Positions 17,278-25,266 of a stretch of DNA of 64,000 nucleotides are shown here, one piece after another. Made by a program: the position numbers and the translations under genes. How positions within the stretch are numbered: the stretch's first letter is position 1; each line of letters begins with the position of its first letter. This DNA is from Limosilactobacillus mucosae DSM 13345 (GTDB lineage: Bacteria > Bacillota > Bacilli > Lactobacillales > Lactobacillaceae), in the NCBI RefSeq assembly GCF_001436025.1, contig NZ_AZEQ01000010.1, positions 1-64,000 on the forward strand, written 5' to 3'. Below the pieces are notes generated by a model. That model did no database searches, was not told the DNA's origin, and saw nothing but the letters and a program-made list of their open reading frames with translations.

Positions 17278-17880
17278 TCAAATCTCCATTTGTTTTCGTT
17301 CTATTGATTCAATCAATGCGCTGACAAGCATCGTACCATGATCAGTACTGAGTACATTCAACCAATCATGTTTTTCGTTATCGAGAATATACCGAACAAG
17401 ATCATCATAATTAGTTATCTTATTTTCCATTGTATAGATCACGATATTCTTCAAAATCTCTTCATTTTTTCTTTTCTCTGCACGCTTTTTAGCTCTAGGA
17501 GAAATGTAAAAGTATTTTTCTGAATCTGCGCCACCGTGGCAAATAATCTCATCGCGATTATAATGATGCTTTCCAGGATCATCTTCATGTACAAAGAAGC
17601 GGACCAGGCACTTAGTATCATTCACTACTCTGGGTGCTTCTTGATCAAGTGAATCAGTAATTGCCTTCATATGGGAATAGCTTCTGGCACCTTTATACAT
17701 CATTATGATATGCAGGTATGGCTTAATCGGATCACCATTAGTAGTGATGTCTTTATCGTGTAGTGGGCTCTCTATCCAAGCAGTCTGTTCTTTATCAAGA
17801 GTCTCACGCCATTTTGCAGGTAATGTTTCTGAGTCGCAAGTAAACCACCAGTTGCGGGCATACGGTTCTTTTGTAGGCAT
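17278..17880 (-). CDS. RepB-like (Rep_2, pMV158-type) protein, apparently catalytically inactive
   Basis: 200 residues from ATG 17880 (AAGGAG eight bases upstream). It follows the Rep_2 layout: ESPLHDKD, then IKPYLHIIM where the family has the metal-binding KPHYHV motif, then VRFFVHEDDPGK where the family has VRYLTH with the catalytic tyrosine. The first His of HxH is replaced and the catalytic Tyr is Phe, so nicking is unlikely. It may be a retained DNA-binding or regulatory relic of a rolling-circle initiator. The neighbours are small unknown genes and I see no double-strand origin. Confidence 0.7.
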   Translation of the reverse strand: MPTKEPYARNWWFTCDSETLPAKWRETLDKEQTAWIESPLHDKDITTNGDPIKPYLHIIMMYKGARSYSHMKAITDSLDQEAPRVVNDTKCLVRFFVHEDDPGKHHYNRDEIICHGGADSEKYFYISPRAKKRAEKRKNEEILKNIVIYTMENKITNYDDLVRYILDNEKHDWLNVLSTDHGTMLVSALIESIERKQMEI

Positions 17881-17960
17881 AATCACATCTCCTTGTTGCA
17901 CTAAGAATAATCTGTTAACAAGAATATCCGATTTATCAATCTACACAAGTTTGACCGCAC

Positions 17961-18311
17961 CTAATCCCAATAACCATCGTCAATATCATTGAGATACAAG
18001 TTATAGCCATGAATTACGTCTTCAAGCGGTATGACATGATCCCCAGTATCCGGCGCACCATAAATAGTAATCCCTAAAAAAGCACCCTTTGGATCATCAG
18101 ATAAGGACCTGCCAAGCAAGCGACTACATTCAGGAATCGTAAGGTTATTCCCGATATAGTCAGAGACGCCTTCTCCTAAGACTGCTTTGCGTGTTTGACC
18201 AATCTGCTTAAATTGAATCTTGTCACCAGCAATGCGCTTAACCGTATCTTCGGAAACATCAAAGGCTTTTGCCAACTCAGCAGAAGTAAAGTGGCCACGT
18301 AAGATTAACAT
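17961..18311 (-). CDS. HTH-domain protein, unknown
   Basis: 116 residues. An N-terminal HTH (FTSAELAKAFDVSEDTVKRI) is followed by an unfamiliar acidic C-terminal half. It stands alone upstream of the RepB-like gene, with about 80 bp between. Confidence 0.55.
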   Translation of the reverse strand: MLILRGHFTSAELAKAFDVSEDTVKRIAGDKIQFKQIGQTRKAVLGEGVSDYIGNNLTIPECSRLLGRSLSDDPKGAFLGITIYGAPDTGDHVIPLEDVIHGYNLYLNDIDDGYWD

Positions 18312-18374
18312 TTGATCACCTCAATTCAATTGAACAACCGACTTCTTTGGCTGCTACCGCCTTAAAATCGTTTC

Positions 18375-18575
18375 TCAGCAGAGTTTTACTAAAGATGGAT
18401 AATTGGTCAAAATGCGTGGTAAACTGGCGTTCCAACTCAGAATAAGCAATAAAAAATAAGATTTTGCTTTGATTTCTGAATTCAGACCTATTAATTTATG
18501 ACAATAGATAGCTGAAATTATTGAGTACAACAAGAAACAACTGACTTTTCCCCAGTCATGAAACCGCGACTTCAT
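18375..18575 (-). CDS. Possible small membrane protein
   Basis: 66 residues with two hydrophobic stretches. Support comes from an AAGGAG six bases before the ATG, placed right at the stop of the upstream membrane protein gene. The amino-acid sequence itself is not recognisable. Confidence 0.4.
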   Translation of the reverse strand: MKSRFHDWGKVSCFLLYSIISAIYCHKLIGLNSEIKAKSYFLLLILSWNASLPRILTNYPSLVKLC

Positions 18576-18971
18576 TTAAAGCTCCTTTTCATGAATAATT
18601 TTTTTGATCAGTTCCAGATGGTTATAAATAGTATTATGGATATGCTGAATTAATATCTGTATTGTAATAGCCATAATCAAATAGCCTAGCACCAGCAAGA
18701 TGGCATTCCCAATTAAACTATCCAGTTTATAAGGATATGTTTGCGAAACAGAACGAATTGAAAATATCAAAGTTGAAAGTAAGCCCACGGTTAAACTACC
18801 AATTACGCCCCAGTATATCTTTTGAGTGAGATCAATATTTCTTTTTTTAGACTCCGTTCTTAGTTTTAAGTCTAACAACTGTTCAGGCGTTAATGAGTTT
18901 AGACGTTTTAGATATAGATCAACTGGAACATCACCAGAAAATTCAAATCTTTTTCGGAGTTGTTCTTTCAA
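18576..18971 (-). CDS. Two-TM membrane protein, unknown
   Basis: 131 residues: a charged N-terminus (FSGDVPVDLYLKRLNSL), TM segments about 54-72 and 84-108, and a basic helical end. Overlaps the 339-aa gene by four bases (ATGA type), so coupled. Confidence 0.6.
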   Translation of the reverse strand: MKEQLRKRFEFSGDVPVDLYLKRLNSLTPEQLLDLKLRTESKKRNIDLTQKIYWGVIGSLTVGLLSTLIFSIRSVSQTYPYKLDSLIGNAILLVLGYLIMAITIQILIQHIHNTIYNHLELIKKIIHEKEL

Positions 18972-19987
18972 ACCTGTTCACCTTCTTGTTGTCTGATAAT
19001 ACCCATAACTATATCAGCCGTGTCCTTATCCTTAAAGGAATAACTACTGCCATATGACGGATTAGTTTCCAATGCCGTTAGGAATTTTGCAACATCAAAA
19101 GAATTAGCCAGCGCTGTTAAAAAGATACTCAAATCTTTAATCCTACGACGCTTTACGCGTGTCTCTTTAATTAACGATATGATTTTTGAAGCATCTAGCA
19201 TCTCAGTGTCGGTCAACTCTATCGTATGCAGAAGATCTTGCGTCACGCTCTTATCGTAGTAGTTTAGCAAATGATCGACCGAGGGTTTTTGTTGAAGACT
19301 ATCTATCAACACGTCCAAGGCCGCCAGTATTTGTTCCAGATCCAGGTCAATAGTCGGTAAATTATGCTTAATCGCCGCCTTGTCATCAAGGCGTGGACTA
19401 TTTGCCAAGTGTCTGGCAATCCGTCGCCGAACATTTCGGTATAAAGAATTAGCCTGTAGAGCATGCTGATCTGTAGTTGCAGGATCCCAGACAAAGGCGC
19501 CCATGGTTAAATCATAGATCCGTAGCGTTGACGGATCACATTTCTTCTGCTTGTTCCAGATTGTTTTAGTCTGGAGAATCTTTTCAGCCAGTTCAATTGG
19601 TGCATTCAGCTCTTCCCAGATTGAAGCATTTGCATTTGCACTTTTGACAAAAGTTTTCGTAGATTTACGGAAGTAGTACAGATCAGCCCCCTGTTTGACC
19701 GTAATTACGTAACGACTGGCCGCCTTCATCGGTTCTGGATCCTGATCTGGTTTAACTGATAACGGTAAGGTTTTCCGATCTTGCAGATTAAGAGCAAAGA
19801 AGCCATCTGCACGTTTAGCCCCAAACCGCGTTGGGTAGTCCTGTTTGAGATTATCAAAATCCTGATACAACCCAGTTAAGGATTGCCAGGTCATCAACTC
19901 TTGATCTTTTTTTGACGTGAATTTCTGGTCTGCCGTCCAAAACCATCGATTGTTATTACGGGCTTGATACAAGAGTACGTACGGCAT
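18968..19987 (-). CDS. 339-aa protein of unknown function
   Basis: Predicted soluble. The first 150 residues have a beta-rich, aromatic composition (YQARNNNRWFWTADQKF); the C-terminal half is helical. No family recognised. It lies in a unit with the 68-aa, 59-aa and membrane-protein genes. Confidence 0.6.
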   Translation of the reverse strand: MPYVLLYQARNNNRWFWTADQKFTSKKDQELMTWQSLTGLYQDFDNLKQDYPTRFGAKRADGFFALNLQDRKTLPLSVKPDQDPEPMKAASRYVITVKQGADLYYFRKSTKTFVKSANANASIWEELNAPIELAEKILQTKTIWNKQKKCDPSTLRIYDLTMGAFVWDPATTDQHALQANSLYRNVRRRIARHLANSPRLDDKAAIKHNLPTIDLDLEQILAALDVLIDSLQQKPSVDHLLNYYDKSVTQDLLHTIELTDTEMLDASKIISLIKETRVKRRRIKDLSIFLTALANSFDVAKFLTALETNPSYGSSYSFKDKDTADIVMGIIRQQEGEQV

Positions 19988-19998
19988 TAAATCGCCCC

Positions 19999-20205
19999 CT
20001 ACAGCTTCTCGCCAGTAAATTCTCGATAGCAGACCCGAGCGACCGTTTCTGGCGTTCCCAATAGCATTAACGGAATCATGTCCTTACAGCAGGTAAAAAT
20101 CTTCATGGCCTGTTCACGAGTGACGTTACAGTTATCGTAGAATTCAAGCATCTTTGACTCAAAATATTCTTGACTGATCGGTTGCTTCTTAACGTTTGCT
20201 GACAT
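19999..20205 (-). CDS. Small protein, unknown
   Basis: 68 residues, helical, with a paired Cys (TCCKDM). AAAGGAG lies upstream of the ATG. Second gene of the unit that begins at 20402. Confidence 0.6.
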   Translation of the reverse strand: MSANVKKQPISQEYFESKMLEFYDNCNVTREQAMKIFTCCKDMIPLMLLGTPETVARVCYREFTGEKL

Positions 20206-20222
20206 TTTTATCTGCTCCTTTT

Positions 20223-20402
20223 CTAATCCTGATAGACAAAATCGGTATGATCATCATTAATGGCCACGACCATGTACATCGACAGCGACCCAGCCGCATT
20301 AGGCTTAATCTTGATGCTGAATGACTCCTGCGTGCCTAAGATGATCCCACTGGCCATACCATGCTCTAAGCTGGTAATCAGGCCCAGATCGTAATTTTCC
20401 AT
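20223..20402 (-). CDS. 59-aa protein, unknown
   Basis: Short beta-rich protein (MENYDLGLITSLEHGMASG...). The start codon is preceded by a G-rich GGGGGCCGTTAA. Spacing to the next gene is 17 bp, consistent with one operon. Confidence 0.5.
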   Translation of the reverse strand: MENYDLGLITSLEHGMASGIILGTQESFSIKIKPNAAGSLSMYMVVAINDDHTDFVYQD

Positions 20403-20438
20403 TTAACGGCCCCCAATTTAATTATGCCTAGCCGGAAA

Positions 20439-20752
20439 TCCCGTGACTTTAGTCATAGGATGGATAGGCTTATTATGCTATGATATTTGTAGATAGTAAT
20501 CAGCTTAGCAATTGCATTGCTGAGAACCAAAGTGAGTAATTGCAACATCATAAAGCTAACTATCTAGCAACTATTGATAATCGTCCCTATGGCAACCTGG
20601 GGACGTAAAAGGCATTGGTAATTAGACAGTCACTGCTCAAATAATCACGGCTGTTTGGGTAAACTGTCCGTATCTATGCAAATTGTGGTTCAGATACTCA
20701 ATATAGGGGTATCTGCTCACAAGCCATCGACTTTAGCCGATGGTGGTTGACA
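20439..20752 (+). mobile_element. Orphan IS200/IS605 right end / omega-RNA-like relic
   Basis: Plus-strand non-coding segment of about 310 bp with two hairpins of the GACTTTAGTC type. One is at 20439-20460 (TCCCGTGACTTTAGTCATAG). The other is at 20724-20743 (CCATCG-ACTTTAGC-CGATGG) followed by TGGTTGACA. Such hairpins end IS200/IS605 elements and the guide RNAs of their TnpB proteins. Paired segments GACAGT/ACTGTC and GTATCT/AGATAC lie between. No tnpA or tnpB is present. I see no gene in this stretch. Confidence 0.5.
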
Positions 20753-20770
20753 AGCTATAGCCTAATCTTC

Positions 20771-20801
20771 TCTATATTTAGCAAACGTGCAACTTTTGCC
20801 A
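20771..20801 (-). promoter_or_regulatory. Diverged transfer-regulon promoter
   Basis: TGGCAAAAGTTG box right after a terminator, as at the other regulon promoters, but here TATAGA lies 21 nt downstream rather than 27. Transcription would pass antisense through the IS relic into the 20402 operon. Confidence 0.35.
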
Positions 20802-20802
20802 T

Positions 20803-20827
20803 AAAAAAAGCGCCTTGAACGGGCGCT
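20803..20827 (-). terminator. Rho-independent terminator
   Basis: AGCGCCC...GGCGCT stem followed by TTTTTTT on the minus strand. Confidence 0.7.
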
Positions 20828-20927
20828 CAAAATTGTATGAACAAACTTGCAATTTTAGAAGAACAGGCAAAGGCATTCTAGACGAATAAAAGACCGGCAT
20901 CATTTTTAGATACCGATCTTTTTTTGT

Positions 20928-20933
20928 TATAAT
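20928..20933 (+). promoter_or_regulatory. -10 box of the type I toxin
   Basis: TATAAT about 95 bp upstream of the toxin start. It overlaps the T tract of a plus-strand terminator-like stem (20890-20925). Confidence 0.5.
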
Positions 20934-21029
20934 GATTCAGCAAGGAAGTTTTATTGGACGGTAGCTGATTCCAAACGTTAGGTGGTGGTGCTTATGCAAC
21001 ACATAAATCCGAAGAAAGGATCAGTCACG

Positions 21030-21110
21030 ATGAGCGTTTACGACGCTTTATCGCTAATGCTAGCTTTCGGTACGTTTCTGATCGCACTGTTAAGCTACAT
21101 TAAAAAATAA
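21030..21110 (+). CDS. Holin-like type I toxin
   Basis: A 26-residue peptide: MSVYDALSLM, a hydrophobic core, and KK at the end. This matches the 'putative holin-like toxin' family common in lactobacilli. AAAGGA lies nine bases upstream; an in-frame ATG at 20994 is possible. Small membrane-spanning toxins of this kind are held silent by an antisense RNA. It is the only plus-strand gene between 1 and 34700 that I support. Confidence 0.75.
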   Translation: MSVYDALSLMLAFGTFLIALLSYIKK

Positions 21111-21206
21111 CAAAAGCCGTTCGTAAACTTTAGCAGAGGGTACGAACGGTTCTAAACTGTTTCATCATCCAAAGCTACCGCCTTTAAAGCGGCCTTGCTT
21201 TTTCTA
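21100..21206 (-). ncRNA. Antisense antitoxin RNA of the type I system
   Basis: A minus-strand TATAAT at 21212-21217 would start an RNA of about 105 nt. It would overlap the toxin mRNA tail and end at the stem GCCGTTCGTA/TACGAACGGT (21116-21150) followed by TTTTGTTATTTTTT. The toxin mRNA would end at CCGC...GCGG (21178-21192) and CTTTTT. This convergent overlap is typical of such systems. Confidence 0.55.
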
Positions 21207-21284
21207 TTGGCATTATAACACAAATTTTCAATTAAGCATATTTAAAGGCATGGCTACCTAGTCAGCGCCTTTTTAGTTTGGCTT

Positions 21285-21446
21285 TTACCCCCAGCCATCA
21301 TTCTCATCAACAACTGGCTCTTGTAAGGTTGTTTTGCCTCGAACTTCAAAGTCAGAGTACAGTTTTCGGTCTGGATTAGCCAGAACTGCCATTGCCTTCA
21401 ATGCCAAAATATAATCAAAAAGCTCTTCGCTAGTATCTTTGACCAT
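21285..21446 (-). CDS. 53-aa protein downstream of the relaxase
   Basis: Small acidic protein (MVKDTSEELFDYILALKAMA...), AAAGGA upstream, 15 bp after the relaxase stop. Probably the last gene of the mobilisation operon. Unknown role. Confidence 0.5.
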   Translation of the reverse strand: MVKDTSEELFDYILALKAMAVLANPDRKLYSDFEVRGKTTLQEPVVDENDGWG

Positions 21447-21461
21447 TATAGTCACAATCCT

Positions 21462-23483
21462 TTAGATTCCACGTGATTCACGTTCCTCTTCACGATCGGC
21501 ACGATCAATCTCATCTTCTCCATCCAGGTGTTTTCGTATTGCGTTCATGTTGCGACGACCATCACGCTGTAAGCCGGTCAGCAGCTGATCAAACTTGCTC
21601 AAGATCCGGAAGCCGCCACGTTTAGTCTGGACTTTCCATTGCGCATCTTTTTGGGCTTGATCAAGATACTCTTTACGATGGACAGTCATTCTATCATGCT
21701 GGTCCCCTTTATCTAGGATTACATACTTATGTTTAAGTTCCTTAAAGAGCGGACGGTTAACAGCATTTCGCTTCTCAAAGTCTCGACCATATTGTCGATT
21801 GTTTAGGTAAATCTGTTGTTTCAGCTTCAAGATTTCCTGTTGTGTCTGATAATGGTTAATGGTGTCCTGTACGCTATCAGTATTATGGTGATCGAGGATC
21901 ATCAACTGTACCGCAGGTGAATCCGGATATTTAGAAATAACATTTGCTTCTTGAGCAAGTTGGTAGATCCTGGCTTTGACAACAGCTGGAGTAGCTGATT
22001 GAATCGGGAGTTTTTTTGCATCAACGTAGCGTCTAGAAAGTTCACGATAACGGTTCGTCAAACCACGTCGCTCTCGCTCAGACTTAGGCATTTTTTTAAG
22101 CTTAACCAGTTCACGCTGTTCTTTTAAGACTTGGACAAAATACTCCTTAGCTGGTGACGTATCATCTAACTTTTCGATCTGAGCTAGCTGAGTGTTAATA
22201 GCATCGGCCCGAGCTGTTAAATTAACCTGACGCAGATAAAGCCGTCGTAATCCCAACCGTTTACGCAATGCTTGTGCTTCTTTTGACGCTGGATTTAATT
22301 TGGCCAATTGTTCCTTTTCTAACTCAAGCAGGCGCTTATTTTCGTCAACTCCTTGCGAGGCAATCTTCTCTAATACCTGATGGTTGTTTTTTTCCTGCTC
22401 TTGATCAACCTCACGCAGGTAATCATAGATCCGATTGGCCAAAAAATCACGTAAAGCTTTGTCGCGCCGTTTCTCAGTGTCTTTAATATGCTGACCATAT
22501 TTTTTACGGCTTTGCACATCTTTTTCGTGAACAGCTTGTCTGAATTTCCGATAGTCATCAGCCAGCTGACTCTTGAGGAGATCATCAACCAGCTTATCCG
22601 TCAGCTCATGCGATTTTTTGAAGCCCTGGCTATGGTTGCTTGAGCGCCACTTACGTTTATCACGATACTGAGGCAATGACCAGTAGATATCGCGCAGCAT
22701 CTTTTGCTGATAGTTATCATGACGGGCCAGCCATTGGACGTTTTCAACCATATCTTTACGGATATGAGCAATCTCTTTATCAAGTCCGATATCGTGCTCT
22801 CGATTGAGTGGATGGGTTAACTCTTGATGGATAATAGTTTTTAGTTTCCGAAGCGACTTAGCACGAAACATACCAACCGGCTCACCATTTTTCAATGGCC
22901 GAGTATTCTCGCGCTGACTGATCGCCAGGTGGACATGGACGTGATCCGTATTCAGATGCACATCGCCCCACCAGAAAGTCTGATCATTATCCAATTCTTC
23001 AGCCGCTAAAAAGTCAGGCATTGCTCTTTGGATTGCCAGCTTGATAGCCCGTTGATTAACCGTCTTGGTTTTCTCGTCATACAACCCAGTCTCACGAATA
23101 AATTCTGGACTAAAAGAGACCACGCCTGCCCAAAGCATGGTCTTATTTTTTTGCGCTAAATCTAGATCGTCAAGCAGGCGCTGGTGCTGTTTGTCGTCAA
23201 TATTTAGGCTTTCGCGAGTAAATGTAGGATAACGATTATCATCAACGCCATACTCAAGTTTTGTTGCGGCTTTTCGGTCCATATAACCAATATAGCCAGC
23301 AAATTTTTCGTCTGGATCGATTTGAATTTGATCATTGCGCGGATTGTTTTCCAACTCAAAATCACGTTCTGGATTAATTGCATTCTTGCGCTCCGTATAG
23401 CCCAGATATTTTGCCTGCGCCACGTGAAACGTTTGCGTATAGATGATATCTGGCGATCGATTACCTTCTTTGGTCATCGGCAT
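21462..23483 (-). CDS. mobL: MobL-type (MobA/MobL) conjugative relaxase
   Basis: 673 residues. ATG 23483 is preferred, since AAGGA is too close to the GTG at 23492. The N-terminal 240 residues carry the relaxase signature, including FAGYIGYMDRKAA, WAGVVSFSPEF and the metal-binding HLNTDHVHVHLAIS (His 181/183/185). The C-terminal two thirds is long charged helix. Relaxases of this type nick oriT, stay bound to the 5' end and lead the strand into the recipient. Last large gene of a unit with the accessory proteins; candidate oriT at its upstream end. The C-terminus (EERESRGI) is charged but lacks the simple basic tail. Confidence 0.85.
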   Translation of the reverse strand: MPMTKEGNRSPDIIYTQTFHVAQAKYLGYTERKNAINPERDFELENNPRNDQIQIDPDEKFAGYIGYMDRKAATKLEYGVDDNRYPTFTRESLNIDDKQHQRLLDDLDLAQKNKTMLWAGVVSFSPEFIRETGLYDEKTKTVNQRAIKLAIQRAMPDFLAAEELDNDQTFWWGDVHLNTDHVHVHLAISQRENTRPLKNGEPVGMFRAKSLRKLKTIIHQELTHPLNREHDIGLDKEIAHIRKDMVENVQWLARHDNYQQKMLRDIYWSLPQYRDKRKWRSSNHSQGFKKSHELTDKLVDDLLKSQLADDYRKFRQAVHEKDVQSRKKYGQHIKDTEKRRDKALRDFLANRIYDYLREVDQEQEKNNHQVLEKIASQGVDENKRLLELEKEQLAKLNPASKEAQALRKRLGLRRLYLRQVNLTARADAINTQLAQIEKLDDTSPAKEYFVQVLKEQRELVKLKKMPKSERERRGLTNRYRELSRRYVDAKKLPIQSATPAVVKARIYQLAQEANVISKYPDSPAVQLMILDHHNTDSVQDTINHYQTQQEILKLKQQIYLNNRQYGRDFEKRNAVNRPLFKELKHKYVILDKGDQHDRMTVHRKEYLDQAQKDAQWKVQTKRGGFRILSKFDQLLTGLQRDGRRNMNAIRKHLDGEDEIDRADREEERESRGI

Positions 23484-23501
23484 TCTGCTCACCGTCCTTG
23501 A

Positions 23502-23915
23502 TTAATTTGATACGTGTCGGCCCCACTCATCTCGCAGCTCAACTCGGACGTCATTGCTGATTTTTTCACCTGGCTTAAACGGCAGATAGTTATGACGCAG
23601 AGTGCTGGCTGAGATATCAAGAATTTCTGAAATTTCCGCGGTACTCAGGCCAAAGTTTTTGTAGTAGGTCACTTGAAGTCGGACTGCTTCACGCTTGCTA
23701 CCCGTTCGCCAAGCCTGAGGATTTACTCCCAGCTGTTTGCGAATTTCTTTTAAAGCTTTGCGATCCTTAATCACAGTCCTAACATCAGCTTCTGGATTGC
23801 CGTCATCCATATAAACATTCAGATCACTTTCTTGGCCAACATTGTTGTACCACTCTTCATCTTCTTCAAGTGCATGAAGCTTACGATAAAAATCCTTGTT
23901 GTTTTTGATCCGCAT
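23502..23915 (-). CDS. HTH accessory protein of the relaxosome
   Basis: 137 residues. An HTH lies near residues 85-110 (FGLSTAEISEILDISASTLR). It lies between the helical accessory gene and the relaxase, 10 bp from the latter. Probably a DNA-binding or regulatory relaxosome partner; inferred from position. Confidence 0.6.
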   Translation of the reverse strand: MRIKNNKDFYRKLHALEEDEEWYNNVGQESDLNVYMDDGNPEADVRTVIKDRKALKEIRKQLGVNPQAWRTGSKREAVRLQVTYYKNFGLSTAEISEILDISASTLRHNYLPFKPGEKISNDVRVELRDEWGRHVSN

Positions 23916-23935
23916 TTTAGGTCACCAACCTTTGA

Positions 23936-24409
23936 TTATTTCTGTTTGTTTTTTTGACGTACCGAAGCAAAAAGTCGTTTGTTATCCTCATCGACCAGGT
24001 TCATCAGCTCATGATAAATTTTGTACTCAGGAGTCCCATATTCAAACATGGATCCAAGTTCTTTCAAGCCGCCATTTTCAGCTAAAACTTTGTTGCTGAT
24101 CAATAGAAGATAAAACATTGCATTGATCCGATCTTCTAAGTGATATTGATTTCGTTTGAGTTCTTCTAGCTGAGTATTTTTTGGTGTCAGTAATTTTTTC
24201 TTCAGGTCCTCATAGGTAACTTTGTTATTGCCATCTTGATTTTTAATGATGATTGATAAGTAGTCAGTCAACAGCATATTGATAAATGCGTTACGCGTTC
24301 CTGGCATCTTATCAACCAGCATCGGATTGTTCTCCCAAAGTTTCTCAACATACGCAAGTTGTGCTGATGTTTTTTTGTAAAAACGAACCGTCATTTTATT
24401 CTCAGTCAT
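23936..24409 (-). CDS. Relaxosome accessory protein (RHH/helical type)
   Basis: 157 residues. The N-terminus MTVRFYKKTSAQLAYVEKL suggests a ribbon-helix-helix start. A helical middle and a basic C-terminus (RQKNKQK) follow. Resembles MobC-like or MobB-like accessory factors only in size, context and composition. The C-terminal 40 residues are duplicated in the broken fragment just upstream. Confidence 0.55.
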   Translation of the reverse strand: MTENKMTVRFYKKTSAQLAYVEKLWENNPMLVDKMPGTRNAFINMLLTDYLSIIIKNQDGNNKVTYEDLKKKLLTPKNTQLEELKRNQYHLEDRINAMFYLLLISNKVLAENGGLKELGSMFEYGTPEYKIYHELMNLVDEDNKRLFASVRQKNKQK

Positions 24410-24421
24410 CTTGATTACCTC

Positions 24422-24595
24422 TTAATGCTTTTTGTTTTTCTGTTTCGTTTTAATGAAGAGTCGTTTGTTATCTTCATCAACTTGTTGGCGTAATTTTATT
24501 ACGCAGGTTGTACTGTACTCATCCGTACCGAATTCATACATTGACTCAAGCTCATACAAATGATCAACTGCACCCGATGATTTAAAAATTACCTT
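24422..24595 (-). pseudogene. C-terminal fragment of a paralogue of the 157-aa accessory protein
   Basis: Reading frame without a start, encoding KVIFKSSG...ELESMYEFGTDEY...VDEDNKRLF, aligned to NKVLAENGG...ELGSMFEYGTPEY...VDEDNKRLF in the 23936 gene. It is out of frame with and overlaps the end of the 105-aa gene, pointing to a frameshift or recombination scar near 24595. Confidence 0.65.
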
Positions 24596-24899
24596 CTAAA
24601 TCATCGGGATCATATGAACCGGTGATCTCTTGGTAAAACATCTCGATAATATTTTTGTTGATTGCAGAGTCAGCAACCAGTTTTTCTAAATCTGCTGCGA
24701 TTGTTTCAATGTTTTCGTTCTGTTTTCGGACGATCGATTTTAGATCATCATTGCCATGTTCGATCTCTAAATCACGAAAATATTTTTCGGTAATCGACTC
24801 CAACATTTCAGTTTTGCTGACGTGTTTTCGTTTAGCCTCGGCCGAAATTTTTTCGTAGATCACGGCGTCGATTTTCATTGTCACTTTTGAAGATGCCAT
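24582..24899 (-). CDS. RHH-type DNA-binding protein, probably oriT accessory
   Basis: 105 residues. The N-terminus SKVTMKIDAVIYEKISAEAK and SKTEMLESITEKYF fits a ribbon-helix-helix; the remainder is helical. First gene after the candidate oriT. The C-terminus probably represents a truncated form, since the missing paralogous tail is still present in another frame. Confidence 0.6.
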   Translation of the reverse strand: MASSKVTMKIDAVIYEKISAEAKRKHVSKTEMLESITEKYFRDLEIEHGNDDLKSIVRKQNENIETIAADLEKLVADSAINKNIIEMFYQEITGSYDPDDLEGNF

Positions 24900-24929
24900 A
24901 AAAATCTCCTTTCATAATTATTTTGGGTT

Positions 24930-25019
24930 TAAAGAGCATAAGGGGGATCTACCACCAGCAAGCTGGCGGCCCACCAGTGGTGGGGATCCGGGCTGACACG
25001 TAAATTTTCTCGTCTGCGC
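24930..25019. other. Candidate origin of transfer (oriT)
   Basis: Non-coding, palindrome-rich: CCAGCAAGCTGG (24955-24966), CACCAGTGGTG (24972-24982), and an outer GATC..CCACC/GGTGG.GATC pair. It lies immediately upstream of the mobilisation genes, where oriT is usually found. I cannot identify the nic site with confidence. Confidence 0.45.
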
Positions 25020-25208
25020 CTATTTTGAGTCCGCAATGCGTCCTTTTACCTTTCCTGATCGCGTCTGCATCGCGCCCTCAAGCTTTTGCAGATACCTTAC
25101 CCCATTTTTTAAATTTTCAAAGTTCTGCCACTCTGATTTTCTTGTTAAAAAATAGACCAGCCGTTGCCGACCGGCCCGTGAATTTTTAGCCCAAACCTCG
25201 AAACTCAT
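25020..25208 (-). CDS. Doubtful 62-aa reading frame next to oriT
   Basis: Basic 62-residue frame (MSFEVWAKNSRAGRQR...) without a clear ribosome site. It overlaps a second short frame (25186-25263) that continues the upstream gene past its TGA. Possibly not translated. Confidence 0.25.
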   Translation of the reverse strand: MSFEVWAKNSRAGRQRLVYFLTRKSEWQNFENLKNGVRYLQKLEGAMQTRSGKVKGRIADSK

Positions 25209-25266
25209 TCATATCGATATTCAACACATCAGCAATCTTTTCCAGCAGATGCAAGAAAATCATCCA

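Noticed and set aside
18340-18375. Second type I antitoxin, from a GCTACCGCCTT match to the 21175 region
   Set aside because: Only about 11 bases match and no toxin-like peptide or paired promoter lies nearby.
20781-20801. Sigma-54 promoter, because of TGGC...TTGC
   Set aside because: Spacing between the GG and GC elements is two bases too short and no sigma-54 activator is seen.
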